Positions 1 through 11,035 are shown, counted from the first letter of the stretch. The stretch: 64,000 nt of DNA from Anaerococcus rubeinfantis (GCF_001487145.1 NZ_LN913016.1:1-64000); one strand, 5' to 3'. Notes: a model not told the origin generated them from the sequence alone. Numbers and translations are program-made.

Positions 1-3064
<3,064 letters not shown>

Positions 3065-3113
3065 GGAAATATTTATAGCTATTAATTAAAAAGGTTAAAA
3101 AAGTATAATAATT

Positions 3114-3230
3114 ACGTGGTGACAATGGCAGAAGGGATACACCTGTTTCCATACCGAACACAGAAGTTAAGCCTTCTAACGCCGATGGTACTCGGAGGGA
3201 GACCTCCCGGGAGACTAGGAAGTTGCCAAA
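3114..3230 (+). rRNA. 5S ribosomal RNA
   Basis: The segment contains the conserved 5S core CATACCGAACACAGAAGTTAAG and the loop E/helix IV region GATGGTACTCGGAGGGAGAC. It lies about 50 nucleotides after the 23S gene in the usual order. Ends are estimated from the TGGT/GCCA terminal pairing to within a few bases. Confidence 0.93.
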
Positions 3231-3240
3231 CTTACTTTTT

Positions 3241-3261
3241 TGTGAAGATTATTTCTTCACA
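3241..3261 (+). terminator. Stem-loop after 5S rRNA
   Basis: TGTGAAG pairs with CTTCACA around a seven-base loop directly after the 5S gene. It is preceded, not followed, by a T run, so it may be a processing stem or a weak terminator rather than a strong rho-independent site; the tRNA genes could be co-transcribed with the rRNAs. Confidence 0.35.
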
Positions 3262-3322
3262 AAATTTGTAAGAAATTTTGACAAAGTAAATTTAATATTT
3301 TATAATTATACATATTGTATGT

Positions 3323-3397
3323 GCTTAGGTAGCTCAATGGTGGAGCACCCGGCTGTTAACCGGTAGGTTGTGGGTTCGAGCCCCACCCTGAGCGCCA
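3323..3397 (+). tRNA. tRNA-Asn (GTT)
   Basis: The acceptor strands GCTTAGG and CCTGAGC pair, the anticodon loop is CTGTTAA (anticodon GTT), the T loop is TTCGAGC, and the 3' CCA is encoded. First gene of the tRNA cluster. Confidence 0.95.
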
Positions 3398-3400
3398 TAT

Positions 3401-3489
3401 GCCGGGGTGGCGGAACTGGCAGACGCACAGGACTTAAAATCCTGCGGTGGTCAAACACCGTATCGGTTCGATTCCGATTCTCGGCACCA
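3401..3489 (+). tRNA. tRNA-Leu (TAA)
   Basis: An 89-nucleotide class II tRNA with a long variable arm. The anticodon loop CTTAAAA gives TAA. CCA is encoded. It begins four bases after tRNA-Asn. Confidence 0.95.
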
Positions 3490-3493
3490 TTAT

Positions 3494-3570
3494 CGCGGGA
3501 TGGAGCAGCTTGGTGGCTCGTCGGGCTCATAACCCGGAGGTCGTAGGTTCAAATCCTACTCCCGCAACCA
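3494..3570 (+). tRNA. Initiator tRNA-fMet (CAT)
   Basis: It begins CGCGGG with an unpaired first base (C1-A72) and has three G-C pairs flanking the anticodon loop (GGG-CTCATAA-CCC). Both are hallmarks of the initiator tRNA. CCA is encoded. Confidence 0.94.
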
Positions 3571-3597
3571 TATTTTTTAAATAACAAAATAATATAT

Positions 3598-3617
3598 GGC
3601 CCTATGGTCAAGCGGTT
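3598..3617 (+). pseudogene. tRNA-Glu 5' fragment (relic)
   Basis: These 20 bases are identical to the first 20 bases of the intact tRNA-Glu gene at 3771. After them the similarity is lost, and no anticodon or T arm follows. It looks like the remnant of a duplicated tRNA-Glu. The stretch up to 3770 contains only a short hairpin (CAAAGTTG/CAACTTTG near 3676-3695). Confidence 0.7.
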
Positions 3618-3770
3618 CATGATCCTAACCCAATTTATGAAATAAATTGTTGATAGGTCAGATGTCGCGGTGTTTCAAAGTTGTAAACAACTTTGTCAAC
3701 AAGCGACTAAGACATTTGCAGCTTGCTGCAAGATTAAAAAAGTATGTTTTTTAAATATAATATTAATTGA

Positions 3771-3845
3771 GGCCCTATGGTCAAGCGGTTAAGACATCGC
3801 CCTTTCACGGCGGTATCCCGGGTTCAAATCCCGGTAGGGTCACCA
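3771..3845 (+). tRNA. tRNA-Glu (TTC)
   Basis: GGCCCTA pairs with TAGGGTC, the anticodon loop CTTTCAC reads TTC, and CCA is encoded. Relic copies lie on both sides. Confidence 0.95.
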
Positions 3846-3889
3846 TTTTAATTTTAAAATCAAAAAAAGATTTATCCTTCGTTTTAGAG

Positions 3890-4012
3890 GGAAACCACCG
3901 TGTCACGGCGGTATTGTTCTTCAGATTCGCCCAAGGGCTCATCTTGAAGATTTAAAATCTTTCAGATTTTAAACCCCACAGGGGACAGGGTTCAAACCCT
4001 GTAGGGTCACCA
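3890..4012 (+). pseudogene. Broken tRNA (Asp/Glu-like) split by extra sequence
   Basis: An anticodon-arm-like segment ACCGTGTCACGG lies near 3895-3910. About 70 bases later comes a complete T arm plus acceptor end (ACAGG GTTCAAA CCCTGT AGGGTCACCA, 3985-4012). The acceptor end equals that of tRNA-Glu, while the anticodon arm resembles tRNA-Asp (GTC). No matching 5' half precedes it. It is read as a decayed and rearranged tRNA copy. Confidence 0.6.
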
Positions 4013-4015
4013 TAT

Positions 4016-4091
4016 GGAAGTATAGCTCAGTTGGGAGAGCATCTGCCTTACAAGCAGGGGGTCACAGGTTCGAGCCCTGTTACTTCCACCA
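4016..4091 (+). tRNA. tRNA-Val (TAC)
   Basis: GGAAGTA pairs with TACTTCC, the anticodon loop CTTACAA reads TAC, and CCA is encoded. It starts three bases after the relic's CCA. Confidence 0.95.
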
Positions 4092-4120
4092 ATACATTTT
4101 TTATTATTTTAACCTTTTAT

Positions 4121-4197
4121 GGCTTAGTAGTTCAGCTGGTTAGAATGCCGCCCTGTCACGGCGGAGGTCGTGGGTTCGAATCCCATCTAAGTCGCCA
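4121..4197 (+). tRNA. tRNA-Asp (GTC)
   Basis: Acceptor GGCTTAG pairs with CTAAGTC, the anticodon loop CTGTCAC reads GTC, and CCA is encoded. Confidence 0.95.
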
Positions 4198-4223
4198 TTT
4201 GGATTTCAGTAGAGATCCAATGT

Positions 4224-4299
4224 GCTGATGTAGCTCAATTGGTAGAGCAATTGATTTGTAATCAATAGGTTGTAGGTTCAAGTCCTATCATCAGCTCCA
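4224..4299 (+). tRNA. tRNA-Thr (TGT)
   Basis: GCTGATG pairs with CATCAGC, the anticodon loop TTTGTAA reads TGT, and CCA is encoded. Confidence 0.95.
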
Positions 4300-4318
4300 A
4301 TTTTATTGTGAAATAAAA

Positions 4319-4347
4319 TTGAATAAAATTATAGTTTATGCTATAAT
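4319..4347 (+). promoter_or_regulatory. Promoter inside the tRNA cluster
   Basis: TTGAAT (-35) and a perfect TATAAT (-10) are separated by 17 bases, 24 bases before tRNA-Tyr. This is a strong sigma-70-type match, suggesting that the downstream tRNAs are transcribed independently of the rRNA operon. Confidence 0.7.
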
Positions 4348-4370
4348 ATATACTTGTGAAATACAAATTT

Positions 4371-4456
4371 GGGGAAGTTCCAGAGTTGGCCAAATGGGAC
4401 GGACTGTAAATCCGTTAGCTTAGCTTTCAGTGGTTCGAATCCGCTCTTCCCCACCA
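4371..4456 (+). tRNA. tRNA-Tyr (GTA)
   Basis: A class II tRNA. GGGGAAG pairs with CTTCCCC, the anticodon loop CTGTAAA reads GTA, and CCA is encoded. Confidence 0.95.
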
Positions 4457-4460
4457 ATTT

Positions 4461-4534
4461 GCGGGTGTAGCTCAGTGGTAGAGCCCCAGCCTTCCAAGCT
4501 GGTTGCGAGGGTCCGATTCCCTTCACCCGCTCCA
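4461..4534 (+). tRNA. tRNA-Gly (TCC)
   Basis: The acceptor begins GCGGGTG and closes with CACCCGC. The anticodon loop CTTCCAA reads TCC. CCA is encoded. Confidence 0.95.
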
Positions 4535-4538
4535 TTAA

Positions 4539-4615
<77 letters not shown>

Positions 4616-4618
4616 TAT

Positions 4619-4694
4619 TGGGATATAGCCAAGTCGGTAAGGCACCAGACTTTGACTCTGGTATGCGTAGGTTCGAGTCCTGCTATCCCAGCCA
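4619..4694 (+). tRNA. tRNA-Gln (TTG)
   Basis: TGGGATA pairs with TATCCCA, the anticodon loop CTTTGAC reads TTG, and CCA is encoded. Confidence 0.95.
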
Positions 4695-4699
4695 AATTT

Positions 4700-4775
4700 G
4701 ATCCATTAGCTCAGTCGGTAGAGCACTTGACTTTTAATCAAGGTGTCCGGAGTTCGAATCTCCGATGGGTCACCA
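4700..4775 (+). tRNA. tRNA-Lys (TTT), copy 1
   Basis: GATCCAT pairs with ATGGGTC, the anticodon loop CTTTTAA reads TTT, and CCA is encoded. It is identical to the copy at 4861. Confidence 0.95.
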
Positions 4776-4860
4776 TTAATATTTTAACAATTTATTTAGT
4801 GGTTATACTGGCAAGCTAAATAGGCAAGAAAGGCATTTTTAGCCACTGTATTTCTAGATT

Positions 4861-4936
4861 GATCCATTAGCTCAGTCGGTAGAGCACTTGACTTTTAATC
4901 AAGGTGTCCGGAGTTCGAATCTCCGATGGGTCACCA
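4861..4936 (+). tRNA. tRNA-Lys (TTT), copy 2
   Basis: An exact repeat of the tRNA-Lys at 4700, separated from it by 85 bases of unrelated sequence. It is a local gene duplication. Confidence 0.95.
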
Positions 4937-4942
4937 CAATAT

Positions 4943-5033
4943 GGAGAGGTACCGAAGCGGTCATAACGGGGCGGTCTTGAAAACCGTTAGAGTCTTACGG
5001 CTCACAAGGGTTCGAATCCCTTCCTCTCCGCCA
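4943..5033 (+). tRNA. tRNA-Ser (TGA)
   Basis: A class II tRNA with a long variable arm. GGAGAGG pairs with CCTCTCC, the anticodon loop CTTGAAA reads TGA, and CCA is encoded. Confidence 0.95.
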
Positions 5034-5065
5034 AATAAAAAAGAGTCAATATCTATTGACTTCTT

Positions 5066-5159
5066 GGAGAAGTACTCAAGTGGCTGAAGAGGCTCCCCTG
5101 CTAAGGGAGTAGATCCTTTCAAAAGGGATGCGAGGGTTCAAATCCCTCCTTCTCCGCCA
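5066..5159 (+). tRNA. tRNA-Ser (GCT)
   Basis: A class II tRNA. GGAGAAG pairs with CTTCTCC, the anticodon loop CTGCTAA reads GCT, and CCA is encoded. Confidence 0.95.
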
Positions 5160-5162
5160 TAT

Positions 5163-5238
5163 GCCCAGATAGCTCAGTCGGTAGAGCAGGGGACTGAAAA
5201 TCCCCGTGTCGGTGGTTCGATTCCGCCTCTGGGCACCA
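5163..5238 (+). tRNA. tRNA-Phe (GAA)
   Basis: The acceptor GCCCAGA closes with TCTGGGC, the anticodon loop CTGAAAA reads GAA, and CCA is encoded. Confidence 0.95.
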
Positions 5239-5273
5239 ATAAATCTCTTTCTTAATTTGTTTGAGATTTGAGT

Positions 5274-5349
5274 AGGGGTTTAGTTCAGTTGGTAGAACGT
5301 CGGTCTCCAAAACCGGATGTCACGGGTTCAAGTCCTGTAACCCCTGCCA
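5274..5349 (+). tRNA. tRNA-Trp (CCA)
   Basis: AGGGGTT pairs with AACCCCT, the anticodon loop CTCCAAA reads CCA, and the 3' CCA is encoded. Confidence 0.95.
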
Positions 5350-5365
5350 TTTAAATTTTATATAT

Positions 5366-5442
<77 letters not shown>

Positions 5443-5507
5443 AAAACAAACCGAATTATGAATTTATTTCATAAAATTTTTTTATTAAAAATTATAGGGT
5501 TTTGTTT

Positions 5508-5584
5508 GGGCCTCTAGCTCAGTCGGTTAGAGCGCCCGGCTCATAACCGGTAGGTCCAGGGTTCGAGTCCCTGGAGGCCCACCA
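5508..5584 (+). tRNA. tRNA-Met (CAT), elongator
   Basis: GGGCCTC pairs with GAGGCCC and the anticodon loop CTCATAA reads CAT. The fully paired first position and the body fit the clostridial elongator tRNA-Met. A lysidine-modified tRNA-Ile2 also has CAT and cannot be fully excluded. Last gene of the cluster. Confidence 0.9.
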
Positions 5585-5589
5585 GATTT

Positions 5590-5620
5590 AGCACCAACTT
5601 TTGTTGGTGCTTTTCTTTTG
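5590..5620 (+). terminator. Terminator of the tRNA cluster
   Basis: AGCACCAAC pairs with GTTGGTGCT around a TTTT loop and is followed by a T-rich run. It directly follows the last tRNA. The remaining 250 bases up to trkA are very AT-rich and hold only the trkA promoter. Confidence 0.9.
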
Positions 5621-5817
5621 CTTAAATTAATTTTTCTTTGAAATTTTTTCCTTTTAAATTTTAAAAGTTAATTCAATAATTTTTTTCCTAATTTAATAGA
5701 TTTTTAATTTCTTTATTTTATTTAAAATAAAATTTCGTAATTTTAAATTAAATTTATAAAAAAAATTAAAAAATTCAATTCATAAGTGTGTCAATACTGA
5801 ACGACCCCGAATGTGCT

Positions 5818-5846
5818 TTGTTTTTTTCTTGTGTTTATTATACAAT
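5818..5846 (+). promoter_or_regulatory. Candidate trkA promoter
   Basis: TTGTTT and TACAAT are separated by 17 bases, 32 bases before the start codon. A strong AGGAGG ribosome site lies at 5869-5874. The -35 match is moderate. Confidence 0.5.
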
Positions 5847-5878
5847 GTTATTAGATATTTCTGTCTTTAGGAGGAATT

Positions 5879-7246
5879 ATGAATGTTATTATTGTAGGGG
5901 CTGGTAAGGTTGGTTCTTATCTTACTAGTAAGCTTTCTGATGAAGGCCACAATATTTTAGTTATAGAGAAAAATAAGGATGTTTTGGAAAGGTTACTGGC
6001 TTCTAATGATGTTATGGGCATTTTGGGTGATGGTCGTGATATCGAGGTTTTGGATGAGGCGAATGTTAATGAATGTGACGCTTTTATTGCCATGACTTTT
6101 AACGATGATGTTAATTTGATTTCATCTATGATGGCTAAGAAAATGGGGGCGAAATCTACTATTGTAAGGCTTCGTGATCCTAGATACATAAAAGATGATG
6201 AGTTTATGAGAAAGACTATGGGAGTCGATAGACTTGTTAATCCTGAATATTTTGCGGCAAAGGAAATTCAAAGAACTCTAAAATATACTTATGCGGTTAA
6301 TGTTGAAAATTTTTTGGATTCTAAGGTTATTTTGATTGAGCTTGAAATTGATGAAAATTCTAAGCTTGCACATAAGTCCTTGATGGAATTAAATGCTGAG
6401 GGATTTTTGGGTAATACTATTATAGTTATTGGTGAAAAGGACGGTCAGGTTGTTATTCCTAATGGTAACCACATTCTTGAGCCTGGTGAGAAAATTTATG
6501 TTGCAGGTCCTAAGGAGGATATTGATAAGTTTTATAAAAAACAGGTTGATGATAAAAAAAATATCAAAGATGTTTTGATTATTGGTGGTGGGTCTATTGC
6601 TCTTTATCTTTCTGAGCTTTTAATTAAGAGAAATTTCAATGTTACTGTTGTTGAAAATAATAAAGAAAGAGCTGTTGATTTTTCTGAAAGGCTACCTGAA
6701 TGTGATGTTATCAACGCTGATGGTACTGATCCTGAAATTCTCGATGAGGTTAGGATTGAAAATTATGATGCTGTCGTAGCTCTTACTGGAATTGATGAGG
6801 AAAATATTTTAATTTCTCTTCTTGCTAAAAAGAGGGGAATTGATAAGATAATTGCCAAGGTTAATAGGACTCAACTTTTAAAAATCACTGGAATTTTGGA
6901 TGTTGATACTACTATAACTCCAAAAAAATCTGCTTCTTTTTTTGTCTCTAGGCTTTTGAGGTCTAAGGAAAATTCTAGGGGTGAATCTATTTCAAACTTA
7001 TATAGGTTATCTGATGATAGGGTTGAGGCGATTGATTTTACTGTAATTGAAAATTCTAAGGTTACTGGCAAAAAACTTAAGGATTTAAATGTTAAAACTA
7101 ACACTTTGATTGTTGGAATTTCAAGAGATAGCTTGGGTAATAAAATTGAGGTTGCAAATGGTGATAGTACGATTGAACTTGGTGATAGGGTTATGGTTGT
7201 TACTAAGCACAAGGATTTTAAAGAAATCGACGATATATTGGAGTAG
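5879..7246 (+). CDS. trkA: Trk potassium uptake regulatory subunit TrkA
   Basis: Cytosolic NAD(H)-binding gating ring of the Trk/Ktr potassium uptake system. At 455 residues it has the full double-length TrkA layout: an N-terminal Rossmann fold (VGAGKVGSYL, residues 6-15) plus RCK_C domain, then a second copy of both starting near residue 229 (IIGGGSIALYL). It is preceded by AGGAGG and followed two bases later by the TrkH gene, so the two subunits are co-transcribed and translationally close. No unusual residues were noticed. The assignment is firm at family level. Confidence 0.95.
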   Translation: MNVIIVGAGKVGSYLTSKLSDEGHNILVIEKNKDVLERLLASNDVMGILGDGRDIEVLDEANVNECDAFIAMTFNDDVNLISSMMAKKMGAKSTIVRLRDPRYIKDDEFMRKTMGVDRLVNPEYFAAKEIQRTLKYTYAVNVENFLDSKVILIELEIDENSKLAHKSLMELNAEGFLGNTIIVIGEKDGQVVIPNGNHILEPGEKIYVAGPKEDIDKFYKKQVDDKKNIKDVLIIGGGSIALYLSELLIKRNFNVTVVENNKERAVDFSERLPECDVINADGTDPEILDEVRIENYDAVVALTGIDEENILISLLAKKRGIDKIIAKVNRTQLLKITGILDVDTTITPKKSASFFVSRLLRSKENSRGESISNLYRLSDDRVEAIDFTVIENSKVTGKKLKDLNVKTNTLIVGISRDSLGNKIEVANGDSTIELGDRVMVVTKHKDFKEIDDILE

Positions 7247-7248
7247 GC

Positions 7249-8709
7249 ATGAATTTAAAAATTGTAAAATATTCTCTTGGAAAACTTCTAATTGTTCTTG
7301 CTGGACTTTTGTCCTTGCCTTTGGCAATTGCCTTTATTTATGGGGAAAGTTTTGCGGATAAGATTAATTTTGTAATTCCCATTGTTTTTTCTTTGGCTTT
7401 GGGATTTATTTTGAGTAAAAGAGGGGATGGGTCGTCTCATCTTTATACAAAGGAAGCGATGTTTATTACAGCCTTTACCTGGGTTTTGTTTTCTTTGATT
7501 GGGGCTATTCCTTTGTTTTTGACTAAATCAAATTATAACGGCTATATTGATGCGTTTTTTGAAATGGTTTCAGGTTTTACAACTTCTGGTGCATCTGTTG
7601 CACTTGATGTTGAGATTTTGCCTCATTCTATAATTTTTTGGAGGTCCTTGTCTCACTTTGTTGGTGGAATGGGAATTTTGGTTTTTACTCTTGCTATATT
7701 GCCAAATTCTAACAAAGAGTCTTCTCTTTTGATGCAAAGCGAGGTTCCAGGACCTACTTTTGGAAAAATCACTCCAAAATTATCTGATACAGCAAGAAAT
7801 TTATATGGAATGTATATTGTTTTGACTATTATTACTGTTATTCTTCTTCTTTTTGGAGGAATGAATTTATTTGAATCTGTAATTCACGCCTTTGGTGCTG
7901 CGGGAACTGGTGGATTTTCTAATAAGGGGATTTCAATTGGTGCTTATGATTCTAGGTACATTGAAATTGTTCTTGCAATAATGATGGCTGTTTTTGGTGT
8001 GAATTTTAATATTTATTTTTATGCGGTAACCAAAAATGCTAGGGAAGCTGTAAAAAGTGAAGAATTAAAATGGTATTTGGCTGTAATTATTATTGCAGCG
8101 GGACTTATTTTTGCAAATATTGTGACAATTTATAAGGATGTATTTTATTCATTGGTAAATTCTATTTTTACAGTATCTTCAATAATTACAACTACTGGAT
8201 ATGTATCAGCAGATTTTGGAACTTGGCCCTTATTTTCCAAGTCTGTGATAATAATGCTTATGTTTATTGGTGGATGTGCAGGATCAACTGCAGGAGGACT
8301 AAAGGTTTCAAGGTTTGTAATTTTGGTCAAAGGTGGAATTAATCAAATAAAAGAGTCAATGAATCCAAAAAAAATTACTATAAATAGACTTGATAGAAAA
8401 AAAGTTGATAGTGAAACAGAAAAATCAGTTTTAAAATATTTGGTAATTTATATAATGATTTTTATTGTTTTGTTTTTGATTGTTTCAATTGATATGGATG
8501 ATTTTGAAACGGCTTTTGCGGCAGTTTCAACAACTTTTAATAATGTAGGGCCAGGTCTTGGTGCCTTTGGTCCAATTACAACCTTTGCTGAAATGTCAAA
8601 ACTTTCAAAATTTGTCCTAACCATTGCCATGCTTTTGGGAAGACTAGAAATATTTCCTATGCTTTTACTTTTATATCCTTCTACTTATAGAAATTTGAGA
8701 AACAAATAA
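7249..8709 (+). CDS. trkH: Trk potassium uptake membrane subunit TrkH
   Basis: Ion-conducting membrane subunit partnered with TrkA. The 486-residue protein shows the four M1-P-M2 repeats of the superfamily. Each pore loop has its selectivity-filter glycine: FTTSGASV, GTGGFSNK, TTTGYVSA and NNVGPGLG. The charged segment GLKVSRF after the third pore and the C-terminal end resemble TrkH/KtrB. The start codon is two bases after the trkA stop. A strong terminator follows, so trkA-trkH is a two-gene operon. Confidence 0.95.
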   Translation: MNLKIVKYSLGKLLIVLAGLLSLPLAIAFIYGESFADKINFVIPIVFSLALGFILSKRGDGSSHLYTKEAMFITAFTWVLFSLIGAIPLFLTKSNYNGYIDAFFEMVSGFTTSGASVALDVEILPHSIIFWRSLSHFVGGMGILVFTLAILPNSNKESSLLMQSEVPGPTFGKITPKLSDTARNLYGMYIVLTIITVILLLFGGMNLFESVIHAFGAAGTGGFSNKGISIGAYDSRYIEIVLAIMMAVFGVNFNIYFYAVTKNAREAVKSEELKWYLAVIIIAAGLIFANIVTIYKDVFYSLVNSIFTVSSIITTTGYVSADFGTWPLFSKSVIIMLMFIGGCAGSTAGGLKVSRFVILVKGGINQIKESMNPKKITINRLDRKKVDSETEKSVLKYLVIYIMIFIVLFLIVSIDMDDFETAFAAVSTTFNNVGPGLGAFGPITTFAEMSKLSKFVLTIAMLLGRLEIFPMLLLLYPSTYRNLRNK

Positions 8710-8718
8710 ATTTATTAG

Positions 8719-8767
8719 GACTGTTGCAAAATGATGATTATTTATATTTTTGTAACAGTCTTTTTTT
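8719..8767 (+). terminator. Terminator of trkA-trkH
   Basis: A 13-bp stem (GACTGTTGCAAAA with TTTTGTAACAGTC) is followed by seven T residues. Its loop, rich in TGATTATTTATA, resembles that of the hairpin near 9620. Confidence 0.9.
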
Positions 8768-8829
8768 GTAAGGATATTGAAATATGAGCAATTAAACCAA
8801 TAGTTGAAGCATTTTAAACTAATAGTTTC

Positions 8830-8857
8830 TTGACTATAAATTTATCTAGGCTAAAAT
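8830..8857 (+). promoter_or_regulatory. Promoter of the XRE regulator gene
   Basis: TTGACT and TAAAAT are separated by 16 bases, 19 bases before the start codon. An AAAGGAGG ribosome site lies in between. Confidence 0.55.
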
Positions 8858-8876
8858 TTCTCTAAAGGAGGAAGCT

Positions 8877-9602
8877 ATGAAACAAATTAATAAAAAAGAT
8901 TTTGGTGAATTTGTTAGTAAAAAAAGAAAAGAAAAAAACATGACCCAAAAGGATATAGCTGAAAAATTGTATGTAAGTGTTCAAGCTGTAAGTAAGTGGG
9001 AAAGAGGGCAATCTTTGCCAGATATTTCTCTTCTGATGCCCTTGGCAAAATTGTTAGATGTTGAACTTGTAAATTTGCTTGAAGCAAGGGAGGAAAAAAC
9101 GGAGGATAGTCAAAAGGTTGAAAATTTATTGGAAAAAATTGTAGAAATTAACAAAGAAGATGAAATAAATAAGGGAAAAGAAAAATTTAAAAGGGCTGTG
9201 TTTTTGGCTTTTGCATTTTTATTTATAGGAATAGAATATTATTTTCTTTATAGGAAATTTAACTATGAAATTGATAAATTCCTTACGGTAGGAATTTTGG
9301 GAGTGATTTTTTCTATATATCTGTATTTGCTTATTGATGAAAGACTGCCAAGTTATTATGATGAAAATAAGATTTCCTTTGTTAGCAAGGGATTTTTCAG
9401 GATTAATGTAGTTGGGGTAAATTTTTCAAATAAAAATTGGAAGCCCATATTAAAATTTTTGAGATTTTGGATTATAGGAAGTATGGTTATTTTTCCGATT
9501 ATATCTAATTTTAAAAATACAAGAAGTATAATTTGGTCATCGATTATATTTTTTTCAAGTTTATTTATACCCTTATATGGGATTGGGAAATATTATGAAT
9601 GA
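8877..9602 (+). CDS. XRE-family transcriptional regulator with C-terminal membrane domain
   Basis: Residues 10-66 form a Cro/CI-type helix-turn-helix (MTQKDIAEKLYVSVQAVSKW, then ERGQSLPDISLL). This is followed by a short acidic linker, and from about residue 105 by four hydrophobic segments likely to cross the membrane. DNA-binding proteins of this form in Firmicutes often regulate nearby membrane or resistance genes, but no target is evident here. The downstream genes run on the opposite strand and share a terminator region with it. The function of the membrane part is unknown. Confidence 0.8.
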   Translation: MKQINKKDFGEFVSKKRKEKNMTQKDIAEKLYVSVQAVSKWERGQSLPDISLLMPLAKLLDVELVNLLEAREEKTEDSQKVENLLEKIVEINKEDEINKGKEKFKRAVFLAFAFLFIGIEYYFLYRKFNYEIDKFLTVGILGVIFSIYLYLLIDERLPSYYDENKISFVSKGFFRINVVGVNFSNKNWKPILKFLRFWIIGSMVIFPIISNFKNTRSIIWSSIIFFSSLFIPLYGIGKYYE

Positions 9603-9607
9603 AAAAA

Positions 9608-9656
9608 GGAACTTGTGCAAAATGATTATTTATATTTTGCATAGGGTCCATTTTTT
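9608..9656. terminator. Terminator between convergent genes
   Basis: GTGCAAAAT pairs with ATTTTGCAT and is flanked by GGAAC/GGTCC. An A-rich left side and a TTTTTT right side allow it to serve both the XRE regulator gene and the leftward DUF554 pair. Confidence 0.65.
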
Positions 9657-9659
9657 AAT

Positions 9660-10343
9660 TTATAGTAAGCCTGAAATTAAGCCATATATTACTGGAATTG
9701 CAAGAGCTGGTAGGATATTTGCGATTTTTGAGTCTACTAATTTTAGTTGGGAAAGTCCAATTACTATAATTGTAAGTCCTCCCGTTCCTGAAATATTATT
9801 TATAACTTCTTCTCCCAAAAGTGGGCTCAAAAATCCTGCAAGTAAAACCAAAAGAGCTTGGAAGATTAAAATTGAAAAGGAAGAGAAAGAAACGCCGATT
9901 CCCATGCTTTGGGCCATAAAAAATGCCACAACTCCATCAATTAAGGCCTTTCCCATCAAAACTTGGTCATCTCCTGTAACTCCTGCTTCAATGCAGCCAA
10001 TTATCCCCATAGCGCCAAAGCAAAAAAGAATGCTGGCATTTAAAAAACTTTCTGAAAAATTTGAATTTGTGTCTTTTATATATTTTTTCTCAATATTTTC
10101 CGATAATTTGTCTAATTTCTTATCAAGTCCCAAAAATTCACCAATAATTAAACCAAGAACCACAGATATAATTATTACTAAAATATCTCCTTTCATTGAA
10201 GATCTAATACCAATAACTATAATGGCAGCTGCCAAAAAATTCATAATCGAATTTCTAAGGCTTTCAGAAAATTTATCACCAATTTTTGATCCGAGAAAAC
10301 CCAAAACACCAACCAAAATAAAATTAACAAGAACTGCTAACAT
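9660..10343 (-). CDS. DUF554 family membrane protein, copy 2
   Basis: A 227-residue polytopic membrane protein of the YdfK/DUF554 family, with about seven hydrophobic segments. Family marks include GFLGSKIGDKF near residue 15, a short polar stretch RSSMKGD near 48, and GAMGIIGCIEAG near 115. Its role is not established; transport has been suggested for the family. It is the downstream member of a tandem pair, beginning eight bases after the other copy, and the two align over their whole length with no gap in size. The downstream terminator lies at 9608-9656. Confidence 0.85.
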   Translation of the reverse strand: MLAVLVNFILVGVLGFLGSKIGDKFSESLRNSIMNFLAAAIIVIGIRSSMKGDILVIIISVVLGLIIGEFLGLDKKLDKLSENIEKKYIKDTNSNFSESFLNASILFCFGAMGIIGCIEAGVTGDDQVLMGKALIDGVVAFFMAQSMGIGVSFSSFSILIFQALLVLLAGFLSPLLGEEVINNISGTGGLTIIVIGLSQLKLVDSKIANILPALAIPVIYGLISGLL

Positions 10344-10351
10344 AAATCCTC

Positions 10352-11035
10352 CTATAAGAAACTTAAAACAAGGCCATAAATAATAGGAAATAAAATAGAA
10401 GGTACTGAATTTACTATTTTTATATCTGTCAGATCAAGCATTGAAAAACCAATTGCCATGATGCTTAGGCCACCTACTCCAGAAATATTATCCAAAACTT
10501 CCTTGGTAAGAACAGGAGAGATTAGACCTGAAATAATTACGATTAATCCTTGATAAATTATTATTGGTATAGATGCAAAAGCTACACCAATGCCCAAACT
10601 TTGTGCCATAAAAAAAACAGTTAAGCCATCAATCATAGATTTTAAGAGTAGAATTTCATTATTTGAATTAATACCTGCCTCAATAGAGCCAATAATTCCC
10701 ATACTTCCAACACATATAATTAAAGTAGCATTGATAAAAGCTTTTGGGAAATTAGATCTTTTGTTTTTTATAAAAATATCACTTAAAAAATATGCAAACT
10801 TATTTAATTTTCCGTCCAAATCAAAATGATATCCAACAATAACTCCCAAAACAATAGAAACAATTACAACCAAACTTTGTCCCTTGCTTGCAGATTTTAT
10901 TCCTGCAACCAATATTAATAGGGCGAGAAATTTCATCACGTCATTTTTAAGTCTATCAGAAAAATATTTTCCAACCTTTGATCCCAAAAAACCTAAAATT
11001 AAAACTGAAATAGCATTTACAAAAACACCAACCAT
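10352..11035 (-). CDS. DUF554 family membrane protein, copy 1
   Basis: A 227-residue membrane protein homologous along its whole length to the neighbouring copy. It shares GFLGSKVGKYFSD near the N-terminus, the KSASKGQ segment, GSMGIIGSIEAG in the middle and GVGGLSIMAIG near the end. An AGAAGG-type ribosome site precedes the start. The pair forms a two-gene leftward operon. Equal length and clear divergence suggest an old duplication, possibly forming a heteromer. Substrate and function are unknown. Confidence 0.85.
   Translation of the reverse strand: MVGVFVNAISVLILGFLGSKVGKYFSDRLKNDVMKFLALLILVAGIKSASKGQSLVVIVSIVLGVIVGYHFDLDGKLNKFAYFLSDIFIKNKRSNFPKAFINATLIICVGSMGIIGSIEAGINSNNEILLLKSMIDGLTVFFMAQSLGIGVAFASIPIIIYQGLIVIISGLISPVLTKEVLDNISGVGGLSIMAIGFSMLDLTDIKIVNSVPSILFPIIYGLVLSFL

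Noticed and set aside
5508-5584. tRNA-Ile2 (lysidine-modified CAT)
   Set aside because: The body matches the clostridial elongator tRNA-Met pattern better; the alternative is kept as a small doubt only.
9577-10383. 268-codon + strand frame over the DUF554 genes
   Set aside because: Its sequence is the antisense image of a clear membrane protein gene, with no ribosome site and an implausible composition.
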